DNA of 45,742 bases, taken from Stutzerimonas chloritidismutans AW-1 (GTDB lineage Bacteria; Pseudomonadota; Gammaproteobacteria; Pseudomonadales; Pseudomonadaceae). Of this stretch, positions 24,881 through 32,408 are shown piece by piece (the stretch's first letter is position 1; each line of letters starts with the position of its first letter). Location: positions 1 to 45,742 of the forward strand of contig NZ_AOFQ01000066.1 of assembly GCF_000495915.1 (NCBI RefSeq), in the 5' to 3' direction. A program made the position numbers and the translations under genes. The notes under the pieces were generated by a model. The model saw nothing but the letters and a program-made list of their open reading frames with translations. It was not told the origin of the DNA and searched no databases.

Positions 24881-26699
24881 CCGGGCCTTCGTCCTCAGCG
24901 AGCTGACGCAGCTGCCGCGTCAGCTCATGGCCCTCGCCGAGCAGCAAGGCGTTGCGCAGGCTCTGGATGATGCGGCTGGCGTAGCCCAGGTCGTTCATCA
25001 GCGAACTGCTCTGCAAGCCGTCCAGCTTCTGGTTGCGGATCGACTCGAACAGTCGCCGGCGAAACTCAGCATCGAACTTCGCAGCGCGCTCGTCCAGCCA
25101 GTTCAAGCGCTCGCGCCATAGCTCATCGGGCAGCTCCGAGTGGTTGAGCGCGCGGATCTCGCGCAACGACTCCAGCAAATGCCAACGCAGCTCGACATAC
25201 GCCTGGCGCGCCGCGGATTCGTCGGTGCGCAGGTAGTGTCCGAGGTTCTTCTGCAGGTGCTTGGCATCCTTGACCGCGTCCACCAGCTGCAGCGCCGCAA
25301 CCTGGCAGCTCAGCCAGAACGCCTGGTGGCTCTCGTCCAGCGGCAGCTCCAGACGCCCCATGAAGGTCAGCAGATCGGAATACACGCCCTTTATGTGCCG
25401 CTGATACAGCCGCTCGGCATCCAGGGCCTGGGCGTCGGGCTTCGCGTTGATCAGCGCCTCGTCAATCCGTCCCTGCTGGCGCAGCTGGTCCACCGGCAGA
25501 TAGGTGGCATGGCAAATCACCTCGAGACTCAGGCGCGCCAGATGCTGCAGCTCCTGCGCCACGGCGCTGGCGGCAGCATCCGCGGAGTCCAGCGCACGGT
25601 CATTCAGGTAGCGCGCGCGGGTCGGCTCCTCCGGTCGAGCAGGCGAAAGCTCGGTGATCAGCACCGTCGGTTCGACTCGCTCAGGCAACACGCGCAACAG
25701 CAGGTTTGCCAGCTGCGCCTGCCACGGCCAGAACAGCAGCACACCCATGGCGTTGAACAGCGTATGAAACAGCGCCAGCTGAATCAGACGGTTTTCAGCC
25801 AGGCCCAGCGGCGCGACCAGCCACTGGACCAGCCAGGTCAACGGCGGCAGCAGCGCGATGGCCAGCACGGCGGTAGTCACGTTGAACAGTACATGGGCCA
25901 GCGCCAGGCGCTGACCACTGCGGTTGCCGCCGAGCGAGCCGACGAACGCAGTGGTGACGCTTGTGCCGACATTGGCGCCGATCGCCGTCGCCAGCGCCTG
26001 GCCGAGATCCAGCTGGCCGGTAGCCAAAGCGGTCAGCGTCAGCATCAATGTGGCATGGCTGGACTGCAGCACCACCGTGGCAAACAGGCCGATCGCGACG
26101 AACATCAGCTGCCCGGCCAGACCGCCAGCGTGGTACTGCGACAGGTCCATGCCACCGAAGCTGGAGAAACCGGTCTTGATCTGATCGATGCCGAGAAAGA
26201 TGAAGGCGATGCCGAGCACGATACGCCCGGCCGCCTTGCCCTTGTCGCCGGTGAAGCTGGCCAGCACGCCGAAAACCAGCAGCGGCAAGGCCAGCGGACT
26301 CAGGCTGACGTTCTGCCCGGCCAGTGCCAGCAGCCAGATACCCGTGGTAGAGCCGAGATTGGCGCCGAACAGAATGGCGATACCGCCGGCAAGCTTGATC
26401 AGCCCGGTGCTGATGAAGGCGATGGTGAGCAACGAGACCAGCGTGCTGGACTGCAGCAGCATGGTGCCGCTCATCCCGAACATCAGGCCCTTGAGCGGCG
26501 TCGCCGTACTGCGCGTCAGCAGCTGTTCGAGCTTGCTACCGGCCAGTTGGCGCAGCCCCTCTTCGAGGCATTGCATGCCGAACAGGAACAGGGCGAGTCC
26601 CGCGCACAGCTCGAGCCATCCGTCACTGGCCCAGAACGACCAGGACAACATCAGCAGGCCCACGATGGGCAGAAATGTCTTGAAGAAGCGGCTGTTCAA
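24864..26699 (-). CDS. Na+/phosphate cotransporter family protein with PhoU-like domain
   Basis: 611 residues. The membrane half contains the two inverted repeats of the NptA/Na-Pi family, each with a QSS motif (MLLQSSTLVSLLTIAF at about 81-96 and VVLQSSHATLMLTL further on) and a GAN(L/V)G partner motif (FGANLGSTTGIW, GANVGTSVTTAF). The C-terminal roughly 230 residues are helical and PhoU-like, with HLARLSLEVICHATYLP and repeated heptads. Such proteins move phosphate with sodium, with the PhoU-like part probably regulatory. The gene converges on ggt. It is close to the remembered P. aeruginosa PA0360. Direction of phosphate flow cannot be told from sequence. Confidence 0.88.
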   Translation of the reverse strand: MNSRFFKTFLPIVGLLMLSWSFWASDGWLELCAGLALFLFGMQCLEEGLRQLAGSKLEQLLTRSTATPLKGLMFGMSGTMLLQSSTLVSLLTIAFISTGLIKLAGGIAILFGANLGSTTGIWLLALAGQNVSLSPLALPLLVFGVLASFTGDKGKAAGRIVLGIAFIFLGIDQIKTGFSSFGGMDLSQYHAGGLAGQLMFVAIGLFATVVLQSSHATLMLTLTALATGQLDLGQALATAIGANVGTSVTTAFVGSLGGNRSGQRLALAHVLFNVTTAVLAIALLPPLTWLVQWLVAPLGLAENRLIQLALFHTLFNAMGVLLFWPWQAQLANLLLRVLPERVEPTVLITELSPARPEEPTRARYLNDRALDSADAAASAVAQELQHLARLSLEVICHATYLPVDQLRQQGRIDEALINAKPDAQALDAERLYQRHIKGVYSDLLTFMGRLELPLDESHQAFWLSCQVAALQLVDAVKDAKHLQKNLGHYLRTDESAARQAYVELRWHLLESLREIRALNHSELPDELWRERLNWLDERAAKFDAEFRRRLFESIRNQKLDGLQSSSLMNDLGYASRIIQSLRNALLLGEGHELTRQLRQLAEDEGPVILQL

Positions 26700-26799
26700 G
26701 GAGGGGGCTTCGCGGCGCGGGATGGGAGGCGAAGCCTACTGCAGCAACACCGCGACCGGAAGGCTCAGGCCCTGCCAGTCGCGATGCGGATGACGCCGA

Positions 26800-27141
26800 T
26801 CAACGCTGGGCGTTGTAACCGCTGGTGGTGCAGCCCAGGCAGCGTACGAACGCCGCTTTGCCCGGCTCGACGACCAGCGCCTTGCCAGCCTCGCCGACGT
26901 TGCCGCCCAAGGCGGTGAACGGCAGGCTGACAACGAAAACACCGGCGCCGATGGCAGTCGCGGCGATCAGCAGCGGGCGGGCGATGATCAGGTCACCGAC
27001 CATGGAGTAGGCCTTGGGCGCTTCTACGGAGTACATCGGATCACCACTGGCGTTCTGCGGGACCGACTCCGCATGTGCCGGCAGCGCCAGCAGGCCAGTG
27101 GTCAGTGCCAAGACAGCAGCGGTAGAGCGGAACAGATTCAT
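26800..27141 (-). CDS. Small exported protein of unknown function, 113 aa
   Basis: From ATG 27141 (MNLFRSTAAVLALTTGLLALPAHAES) with AAGGA 8 bases upstream. A clear signal peptide ends at AHA-ES. The mature protein has one hydrophobic glycine/alanine-rich segment (LLIAATAIGAGVFVVSLPFTALGG) that could insert in a membrane, and a conserved-looking tail with a CxxC (FVRCLGCTTSGYNAQR). I have seen similar short pseudomonad proteins labelled 'multidrug transporter', but a single hydrophobic segment does not support that. It is separated from the Na/Pi gene by 100 bp. Function unknown. Confidence 0.75.
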   Translation of the reverse strand: MNLFRSTAAVLALTTGLLALPAHAESVPQNASGDPMYSVEAPKAYSMVGDLIIARPLLIAATAIGAGVFVVSLPFTALGGNVGEAGKALVVEPGKAAFVRCLGCTTSGYNAQR

Positions 27142-27192
27142 GGTGTGGTCCTTCAGATGTGCGAAACGCGGCAATTTTTAGTTGTGGCGGCC

Positions 27193-27201
27193 ACTATAGC
27201 A
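27193..27201 (-). promoter_or_regulatory. Extended -10 promoter of the small exported protein gene
   Basis: On the minus strand TGCTATAGT matches the extended -10 pattern TGnTATAAT with one mismatch, about 52 bp upstream of ATG 27141. No -35 is evident, which extended -10 promoters can do without. The element lies inside an inverted repeat GGCCACT-ATAGC-AGTGGCC (27189-27207), so the -10 could be partly sequestered in a hairpin or bound by a dimeric regulator. Confidence 0.45.
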
Positions 27202-27259
27202 GTGGCCGGGGCACGCTGAGCGTGAACGCCGTCAACGCATGCACAGTTCCGCCAGCCGC

Positions 27260-28094
27260 TCAACGCTGGCAGCGAGCGCAATACACGCTGGCGCGCTGAC
27301 CGAGGCGAATCTCACGCAGCGTGCCGCCGCAGTTCTTGCAGAATTCGCCGGCCCGCCCGTAGACGAACAGCTCCTGTTGAAAATAGCCGGGCTTGCCATC
27401 GCCGCCGACGAAATCGCGCAAGGTCGTGCCGCCACGCTCGATGGCCATCGCCAGTATCCGCCGGATTTCCTCGCCCAGTTTCAGGTAACGCGCTCGCGAG
27501 ATGCTCCCGGCCGGCCGCCGCGGATCGATCCCGGCGGCGAACAGTGCCTCGCTCGCATAGATGTTGCCGACGCCCACCACTACCGCGTTGTCCATGATGA
27601 ACGGCTTGACCGCCATGCTGCGCCCACGCGACAGCCTATACAGACGGTCACCGTCGAAATCCTCGCCGAGCGGCTCGGGCCCGAGACTGGCGAGCAACAC
27701 ATGGGCGAGCGGCTCGTGGCTCCAGAGCATCGCGCCGAAGCGCCGCGGATCGGTGTAGCGCAGCGCCTGGCCGGACTCCAGCAGGATATCGACGTGCTCG
27801 TGCTTGGCCGCCGGCAATGCCGCGTCAACCAGACGCAGGCTTCCGGACATGCCCAGATGAACGATCAGCGTGCCGCTCTCGGCCTTGATCAGCAGGTATT
27901 TGGCGCGACGCTCGACGGCTTGGATGCGTTGGCCGGACAGACGCACATCGAGGTCTTCCGGGATCGGCCAGCGCAACCGCCGGTCACGCACCAGCACGCG
28001 GCTGACACGCTGACCAACAAGGTATGGCTCCATACCACGGCGGGGGGGTTTGGATACCACGGCGGGTAGTTTCGACTTCGGGAAGTTCGGGCAT
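27260..28094 (-). pseudogene. mutM: Formamidopyrimidine-DNA glycosylase MutM, frameshifted near the N-terminus
   Basis: From ATG 28094 the frame reads MPELPEVETTRRGIQT and then runs into a wrong frame (PPPWYGA...). The rest of MutM is intact in another frame: RRGMEPYLVGQRV, RAKYLLIKAES, NAVVVGVGNIYASEA, GGTTLRDFVGGDGKPGYF and the C-terminal zinc finger CKNC...CARCQR. Deleting 22 bp would restore the normal MPELPEVETTRRGMEPYLVG. MutM needs its N-terminal Pro (after Met removal) and Glu3 for excision of 8-oxoguanine, and these are cut off from the body. Initiation at GTG 28060 would give an enzyme without them. Unless ribosomes or polymerase slip at the C7 run, the gene is null and the strain should have raised G-to-T mutation. 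A sequencing error in the homopolymer must also be considered. Confidence 0.85.
28032..28066. repeat. 13-bp direct repeat with C7/G7 run causing the mutM frameshift
   Basis: The 13-mer ATACCACGGCGGG occurs at 28032-28044 and again at 28054-28066, offset by 22 bp. The 9 bases between them contain the end of a run of seven G (28042-28048 on the plus strand). A perfect inverted repeat GGTATGG-CT-CCATACC (28021-28036) borders the repeat. This geometry suits slipped-strand or template-switch duplication. Confidence 0.95.
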
Positions 28095-28151
28095 GGCGGG
28101 ACGTTGGATACAGCGAAGGGATGCCGACCTTAGCAGGCCGGCGCCGGGCCG

Positions 28152-29018
28152 TCAGCCCACGCCAAGCTCGCGGATGCTTTCCTTGAGGCAGACGAAATCG
28201 TATTCCGACAGCCCGACGTACTCGAGCACCAGCTGCGACACGCTGTCCCACTCGTGATCGTCCGGCTGCGCGCCGAGCACCCGATGACAGGCGCAGATGT
28301 GCTCGGCCATCTTGAGGATCGCCAGCAGCGTCTTGATCGGCGCGTCGCGCCCCGAGTCGTCGGCGAACAGCGACAGCGCGTTATGGTGATTGGCGATGGC
28401 ATCGCACAGGTGCAGCGGCAGGTTCCACGATTTGGCGGTGAAGTAGCCGACCACCGCATGGTTGGTGCTGAGCACGCGATTCTCGATATCGACGATGCGC
28501 TGGCCGTCTCCGGTGCTGGCGTAGGCCTCTTCCAGCACACTCATGTAGCCGGGGAAGCGCTTGAGCATCAGCGGGATGCCGCAATTGTGGAACAGCCCGA
28601 GGGTGTAGGCCTCGTCCGGCGACTGGTAGCCGATGCGCTTGGCCAGGGTCAGGCAGGCCATGGCCACGTCCTGCGCGCTGTCCCAGAAGCGGCTGAGCGT
28701 GACGATGGTCTCGTCGCTCATCTCGCCCTTGATCGACTGCGCATTGATCAGGTTGATCACCGAATTGCAGCCCAGCAGGTTCACCGCCTGCTGGATGGAA
28801 GCGATGCGGTTGGCCAGACCGAAATGCGGCGAGTTGACCAGCTTGAGCAGCGCCCCCGAAAGCCCCGGGTCCTGACTGATCAGCCGGGCGATGGCTTTCA
28901 GATCGGGCACCGGCATGACCTGCTCCATCTGCAGGTCGACCATGATCTGCGGTTGCGGCGGCACGCTGATGCCTTGCAGCACCCGGCGGATCTGTTCGGC
29001 GGAGAGTTCAACGGCCAT
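28152..29018 (-). CDS. HDOD-domain protein
   Basis: 288 residues beginning MAVELSAEQIRRVLQGISVPPQPQIM. The HDOD fold is recognised by ISQDPGLSGALLKLVNSPHFGLANRIASIQQAVNLLGCNSVINLI and by LFHNCGIPLMLKRFPG. HDOD proteins are HD-related helical domains without phosphodiesterase activity, often acting in c-di-GMP, stress or motility signalling. Here the domain stands alone without a GGDEF, EAL or receiver part, so it is probably an adaptor. It lies between mutM and pfpI, on the mutM strand, with 57 bp to the mutM ATG. Precise partner unknown. Confidence 0.85.
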   Translation of the reverse strand: MAVELSAEQIRRVLQGISVPPQPQIMVDLQMEQVMPVPDLKAIARLISQDPGLSGALLKLVNSPHFGLANRIASIQQAVNLLGCNSVINLINAQSIKGEMSDETIVTLSRFWDSAQDVAMACLTLAKRIGYQSPDEAYTLGLFHNCGIPLMLKRFPGYMSVLEEAYASTGDGQRIVDIENRVLSTNHAVVGYFTAKSWNLPLHLCDAIANHHNALSLFADDSGRDAPIKTLLAILKMAEHICACHRVLGAQPDDHEWDSVSQLVLEYVGLSEYDFVCLKESIRELGVG

Positions 29019-29147
29019 GAGGGGGACGCTCGACTAGAAGGCAAAGTGCCATCGGCACGAAAAGGCGAACTTTGGCTGAGATGCGGGTCCCATTTCAAGT
29101 GACTCGCATTCGGCGAGCGTTACCGACAGACAGACGGAGGCATGCTC

Positions 29148-29687
29148 ATGACCCAATCCCTCAACGGCAAGCGCGTGGCAATCCTGGTGACCGACGGCTT
29201 CGAGCAGGTCGAGCTGACCGGCCCGCAGGAGGCGCTGGAAAAGGCCGGTGCGACCGCTCAGATCGTCTCCGCCAAGAATGGCGAAGTGACCGGCTGGAAC
29301 CACACCACCCCGGCCAGCAAGTTTCATGTGGACAAGACCTTCGACGACCTCGATATGAATGACTATGACGCCGTGCTGCTGCCCGGCGGGGTGGTCAACT
29401 CCGACACCATTCGCACCGACGAAACCGCACAAAAGCTGGTACGCGACGCCGCCGCGGCGAACAAGCCGATCGCGGTGATCTGTCACGGCGGCTGGCTGCT
29501 GATCTCGGCCGGACTGGTCAAGAGCAAGCGCATGACCAGCTGGCCGTCGCTTACCGACGACCTGAAGAACGCCGGCGCCGATTGGGTGGACCAGGAGGTG
29601 GTGGTGGACGGTCAACTGATCAGCAGCCGCAAGCCCGATGACATCCCAGCGTTCAGCCAGGCGCTGATTCAAGCCCTGTCCGCCTGA
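29148..29687 (+). CDS. pfpI: PfpI/DJ-1 family protein (YhbO-like)
   Basis: 179 residues. ATG 29148 is chosen over ATG 29142 because the strong GGAGG at 29136-29140 is 7 bases from the former and only 1 base from the latter. Motifs: VAILVTDGFEQVELTGP, DAVLLPGGVVNSD and the nucleophile elbow AVICHGGWLL with Cys112-His113. The family includes PfpI, YhbO and DJ-1 relatives, described as proteases, chaperones or glyoxal-damage deglycases; the activity is disputed. In P. aeruginosa the remembered orthologue PA0355 affects stress resistance and mutation rate. It diverges from the HDOD gene. Two small inverted repeats in the gap, 29046-29058 and 29103-29117, have no assigned role. Confidence 0.9.
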   Translation: MTQSLNGKRVAILVTDGFEQVELTGPQEALEKAGATAQIVSAKNGEVTGWNHTTPASKFHVDKTFDDLDMNDYDAVLLPGGVVNSDTIRTDETAQKLVRDAAAANKPIAVICHGGWLLISAGLVKSKRMTSWPSLTDDLKNAGADWVDQEVVVDGQLISSRKPDDIPAFSQALIQALSA

Positions 29688-29788
29688 CCGGTGATGCGTG
29701 GCGGGCGCTGCGAGGAATTTCCGGCAGCGCCGGCGCGCGTGGCCTGCCGCTCGTTTAGAATGCCCGTCTTTTTCCCGGAGCCCCGCCG

Positions 29789-30985
29789 ATGACCCTGCCC
29801 AGCCTGCGCCTCAAAGCCAATGCCGATCGCCGCCTGCGCGCCGGCCATCTGTGGGTCTACAGCAACGAGGTGGACACCGCGGCCACGCCGCTGGCGGGCT
29901 TCGTTGCCGGGGATCAGGCCGTGCTCGAAGCCGCCGGCGGCAAGCCGCTGGGCATCGTCGGGGTATCGCCGAACAACCTGATCTGTGCGCGCCTGCTGTC
30001 ACGCGATCTCAAGCACAGCCTGGATAAGTCATTGCTGGTGCACCGCATTCAGGTCGCCCTATCGCTGCGTGATCGCCTGTTCGATCAGCCGTGCTACCGC
30101 CTGATCTATGGCGATTCCGATCTTCTGCCGGGCCTGGTGGTGGATCGCTTCCACGACCATCTGGTGGTGCAGCTGGCGTCGGCCACCATGGAGCGCAACA
30201 AGGATGCCGTGCTGGAGGCGCTGGTGCAGGTGCTCAAGCCGCGCGGCGTGCTGTGGAAAAACGACTCCAGCGCCCGCGATGCCGAAGGCCTGGAGCGTTA
30301 CGTCGATACGGCGTTCGGCGTGGTGCCGGAGTGGGTCGCGCTGGAAGAGAACGGCGTGAAGTTCGAGGCGCCGGTGCTGCAGGGCCAGAAGACCGGCTGG
30401 TTCTACGACCACCGCATGAATCGCGCGCGCCTGGCGCCCTACGTGAAGGGCAAGCGCGTACTCGATCTGTTCAGCTACATCGGCGGCTGGGGCGTGCAGG
30501 CGGCGGCCTTCGGTGCCAGCGAGGTGTTCTGCGTCGACGCCTCGGCTTTCGCCCTGGATGGCGTGGAGCGCAACGCCGCACTCAACGGCGTGGCGGAGAA
30601 GATGACCTGCGTCGAGGGTGATGCCTTCGAGGCGATGAAGGAACTGAAGAACGCCGAGGAACGCTTCGACGTGGTCATCACCGACCCGCCGGCCTTCATC
30701 AAGCGCAAGAAGGACATCAAGAACGGCGAGGCCGCCTACCGCCGCCTCAACGAAGCCGCGATGCGCCTGCTCAACAAGGACGGCATTCTGGTCAGCGCCA
30801 GCTGCTCCATGCACCTGGAAGAAGATCACCTGCAGAACATCCTGCTCGGCAGCGCGCGCCATCTGGACCGCAATATCCAGCTGCTCGAACGCGGCGCCCA
30901 GGGCCCGGATCATCCGGTGCATCCGGCGATCCCGGAAACCCGCTACATCAAGAGCCTGACCTGCCGCATCCTGCCCAACAGCTGA
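29789..30985 (+). CDS. rlmI: RlmI-type 23S rRNA (cytosine-C5) methyltransferase
   Basis: 398 residues. A PUA domain at the N-terminus (LRLKANADRRLRAGHLWVYSNEV...) is followed by a RlmI-family linker (YRLIYGDSDLLPGLVVDRF, GQKTGWFYDHRMNR) and a Rossmann SAM-binding methyltransferase with VLDLFSYIGGWGVQAA, DPPAF and the catalytic Cys in SASCSMHL. E. coli RlmI methylates C1962 of 23S rRNA; the domain order and motifs fit, though close paralogues (YccW/RlmI versus RlmK-like) make the target an inference. Standing alone, it is followed by a strong hairpin shared with the convergent cutinase gene. Confidence 0.88.
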   Translation: MTLPSLRLKANADRRLRAGHLWVYSNEVDTAATPLAGFVAGDQAVLEAAGGKPLGIVGVSPNNLICARLLSRDLKHSLDKSLLVHRIQVALSLRDRLFDQPCYRLIYGDSDLLPGLVVDRFHDHLVVQLASATMERNKDAVLEALVQVLKPRGVLWKNDSSARDAEGLERYVDTAFGVVPEWVALEENGVKFEAPVLQGQKTGWFYDHRMNRARLAPYVKGKRVLDLFSYIGGWGVQAAAFGASEVFCVDASAFALDGVERNAALNGVAEKMTCVEGDAFEAMKELKNAEERFDVVITDPPAFIKRKKDIKNGEAAYRRLNEAAMRLLNKDGILVSASCSMHLEEDHLQNILLGSARHLDRNIQLLERGAQGPDHPVHPAIPETRYIKSLTCRILPNS

Positions 30986-31015
30986 GGGGCGGCACGCGCG
31001 CCTACCGTATCGCCA

Positions 31016-31051
31016 TGAAACCTTCGCCCGGCAGTGCGGGCGAAGGTTTCA
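31016..31051. terminator. 15-bp perfect hairpin between convergent rlmI and cutinase genes
   Basis: Left arm 31016-31030 (TGAAACCTTCGCCCG), loop GCAGTG, right arm 31037-31051, fully complementary. It lies 30 bp after the rlmI stop and 10 bp after the cutinase stop on the other strand. The AAA/TTT foot of the stem can act as the tail for either direction, but no separate T-run follows. Most likely a two-way terminator. Confidence 0.7.
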
Positions 31052-31061
31052 ACGTGCGGTG

Positions 31062-31910
31062 CTACTCGATGCCCTTGCGCTGATCGCTCCACAACAGGCT
31101 GGTGCACAACCCACAGAAACGTCCGTAGAAGGTGCCACGCGCACTCTCGTCGTCCATCAGGTGATAACGGAACCAGGCCGTCGTCGGTCCGCGATAGGCC
31201 CCGCCATCACCCACTGGCTCGAAGTGGCTGACATAGCGCCTTTCCCCCCAGAAGATCGGCACATTGGCGCGGGTATAGACCGGCTGCGCATTCAGATAGG
31301 GGATGGCGATCGTGTCGGCACCGCCGGACATCAGGAACATCGGCCCGCGCTGATTGCGCTGCGACGACGAGTCATGGCCAAGACCGATGGTGTACGGCTG
31401 GATCGGCGCGGTGACCTTCACGCGATCATCCTGCCCGGCCATGATCGAGCCACCGCCACCCTGGGAATGGCCCGATGTGGCGACGCGTCCGGTGTTCAAC
31501 ACGCCGACGTAGGTGCCGTAGGTGCGATTGCTTTCCTGTACCAGGTAATCGAGGCAGGCCAGCATGTCGCGCCCGGTGCCGGCATTCGAGGTTTCCGCCG
31601 CGGCCACCACGAAGCCATGGCTGGCCCAGTGGGTCAGCAGCCCTGAATAAGTCGTCGGCCCGGTGCCGGTACCATTGCCCCAGAGGATGACCGGATGCCT
31701 GACGCCATCCTGGCCCAGCGTGCGTGGCCGGTAGATGCGGCAGCTCGGCCCTTCGCTCTGACTGGTGACGGCGTAGGGGCCGGAATTGTCGAAGCTCGAA
31801 ACCGAGGGGAATGGCGCTCCGGGTGTGTCCGGCAGGGGTGCGGCGACGGCGGTTGCGGATAGGGCCACCAGAGCAGCGGCGCTCAGGTATAGACGTGTGA
31901 ATTTGTGCAT
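31062..31910 (-). CDS. Secreted cutinase/polyester hydrolase, P. mendocina cutinase type
   Basis: 282 residues from ATG 31910; AGGA lies 6 bases upstream of it, whereas ATG 31916 would touch the AGGA. The signal peptide ends AVA-APLPDTPGAPFP, the exact mature start remembered for P. mendocina cutinase. The nucleophile elbow is GHSQGGGG. Numbered from the mature Ala, the catalytic residues are Ser126, Asp176 (GGADTIAIP) and His206 (YVSHFEP), identical positions to that enzyme, which hydrolyses cutin, triglycerides and low-crystallinity PET. Two Cys near the C-terminus (FCGLCTSL), with others upstream, can form the stabilising disulfides. The protein should be secreted through Sec and type II secretion. 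It is a lone gene, convergent with rlmI; this gene is not part of the ancestral order that I remember. Confidence 0.92.
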   Translation of the reverse strand: MHKFTRLYLSAAALVALSATAVAAPLPDTPGAPFPSVSSFDNSGPYAVTSQSEGPSCRIYRPRTLGQDGVRHPVILWGNGTGTGPTTYSGLLTHWASHGFVVAAAETSNAGTGRDMLACLDYLVQESNRTYGTYVGVLNTGRVATSGHSQGGGGSIMAGQDDRVKVTAPIQPYTIGLGHDSSSQRNQRGPMFLMSGGADTIAIPYLNAQPVYTRANVPIFWGERRYVSHFEPVGDGGAYRGPTTAWFRYHLMDDESARGTFYGRFCGLCTSLLWSDQRKGIE

Positions 31911-32408
31911 CTGCATTCCTCGTTCTTATCGTTGGTATAAGGACGCCTCGCCCATCATCGGCTGCCCGCTACTCCGCAGAACGCGCACCCATGGCGAGGC
32001 GACCGCTCGCTGGCCAGCGGCAAGACAAGGTGCAGTCACCAGCGAAACGGTCGGGTTTGGACTCTAGCGAGCGATCCTCGACCTGCCAGTCAAGGGGACC
32101 GGCGGTCATACGCCGAAAAAGGCGGCCGATGCGCAGGCCTCACGCCCTATCCAGCCGCTCCGGGCCGCTGGCATGCGGGATAGCGCAGGACCGGCAATCG
32201 TCCCGCCTGGCCCGGCTGCCGGAACGTGCGTAGAATCGGTGATATCTCGCCATTCACCACACGGCGGACTCTGAGCCCAGGCCCTACGAGCGTCTACCCG
32301 CCTCGACCCGGCCCCTTCCGAACGCACGGTCATCCTCCGTTGCATCCGGCACAGGCGTTGCTCACCATACGCAAACCTCCGATTACCTGATCAGCCGCAG
32401 GAACCGTC
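31911..32408. other. 498-bp intergenic region between cutinase and ilvD
   Basis: The two genes diverge here. A -10-like TAGAAT at 32231-32236 on the plus strand may belong to ilvD, but its -35 region is poor and it would leave a leader of about 165 bp. On the cutinase side a -35-like TTGACT (minus strand, around 32095) lacks a matching -10. Short open frames in the region have no signal, SD or family character. No leader peptide rich in Ile/Val/Leu was recognised for ilvD. Confidence 0.4.

Noticed and set aside
25140..26918. 592-codon plus-strand frame opposite the Na/Pi symporter
   Set aside because: Gln/Arg-rich antisense translation of membrane helices; the symporter motifs are on the minus strand.
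28058..28060. GTG 28060 as the real mutM start
   Set aside because: It would give a protein without the catalytic N-terminal Pro-Glu, and the canonical MPELPEVETTRRG is present just upstream in another frame.
32106..32345. 79-codon minus-strand frame in the cutinase-ilvD gap
   Set aside because: No ribosome binding site, no hydrophobic or conserved pattern; random open frame in GC-rich DNA.
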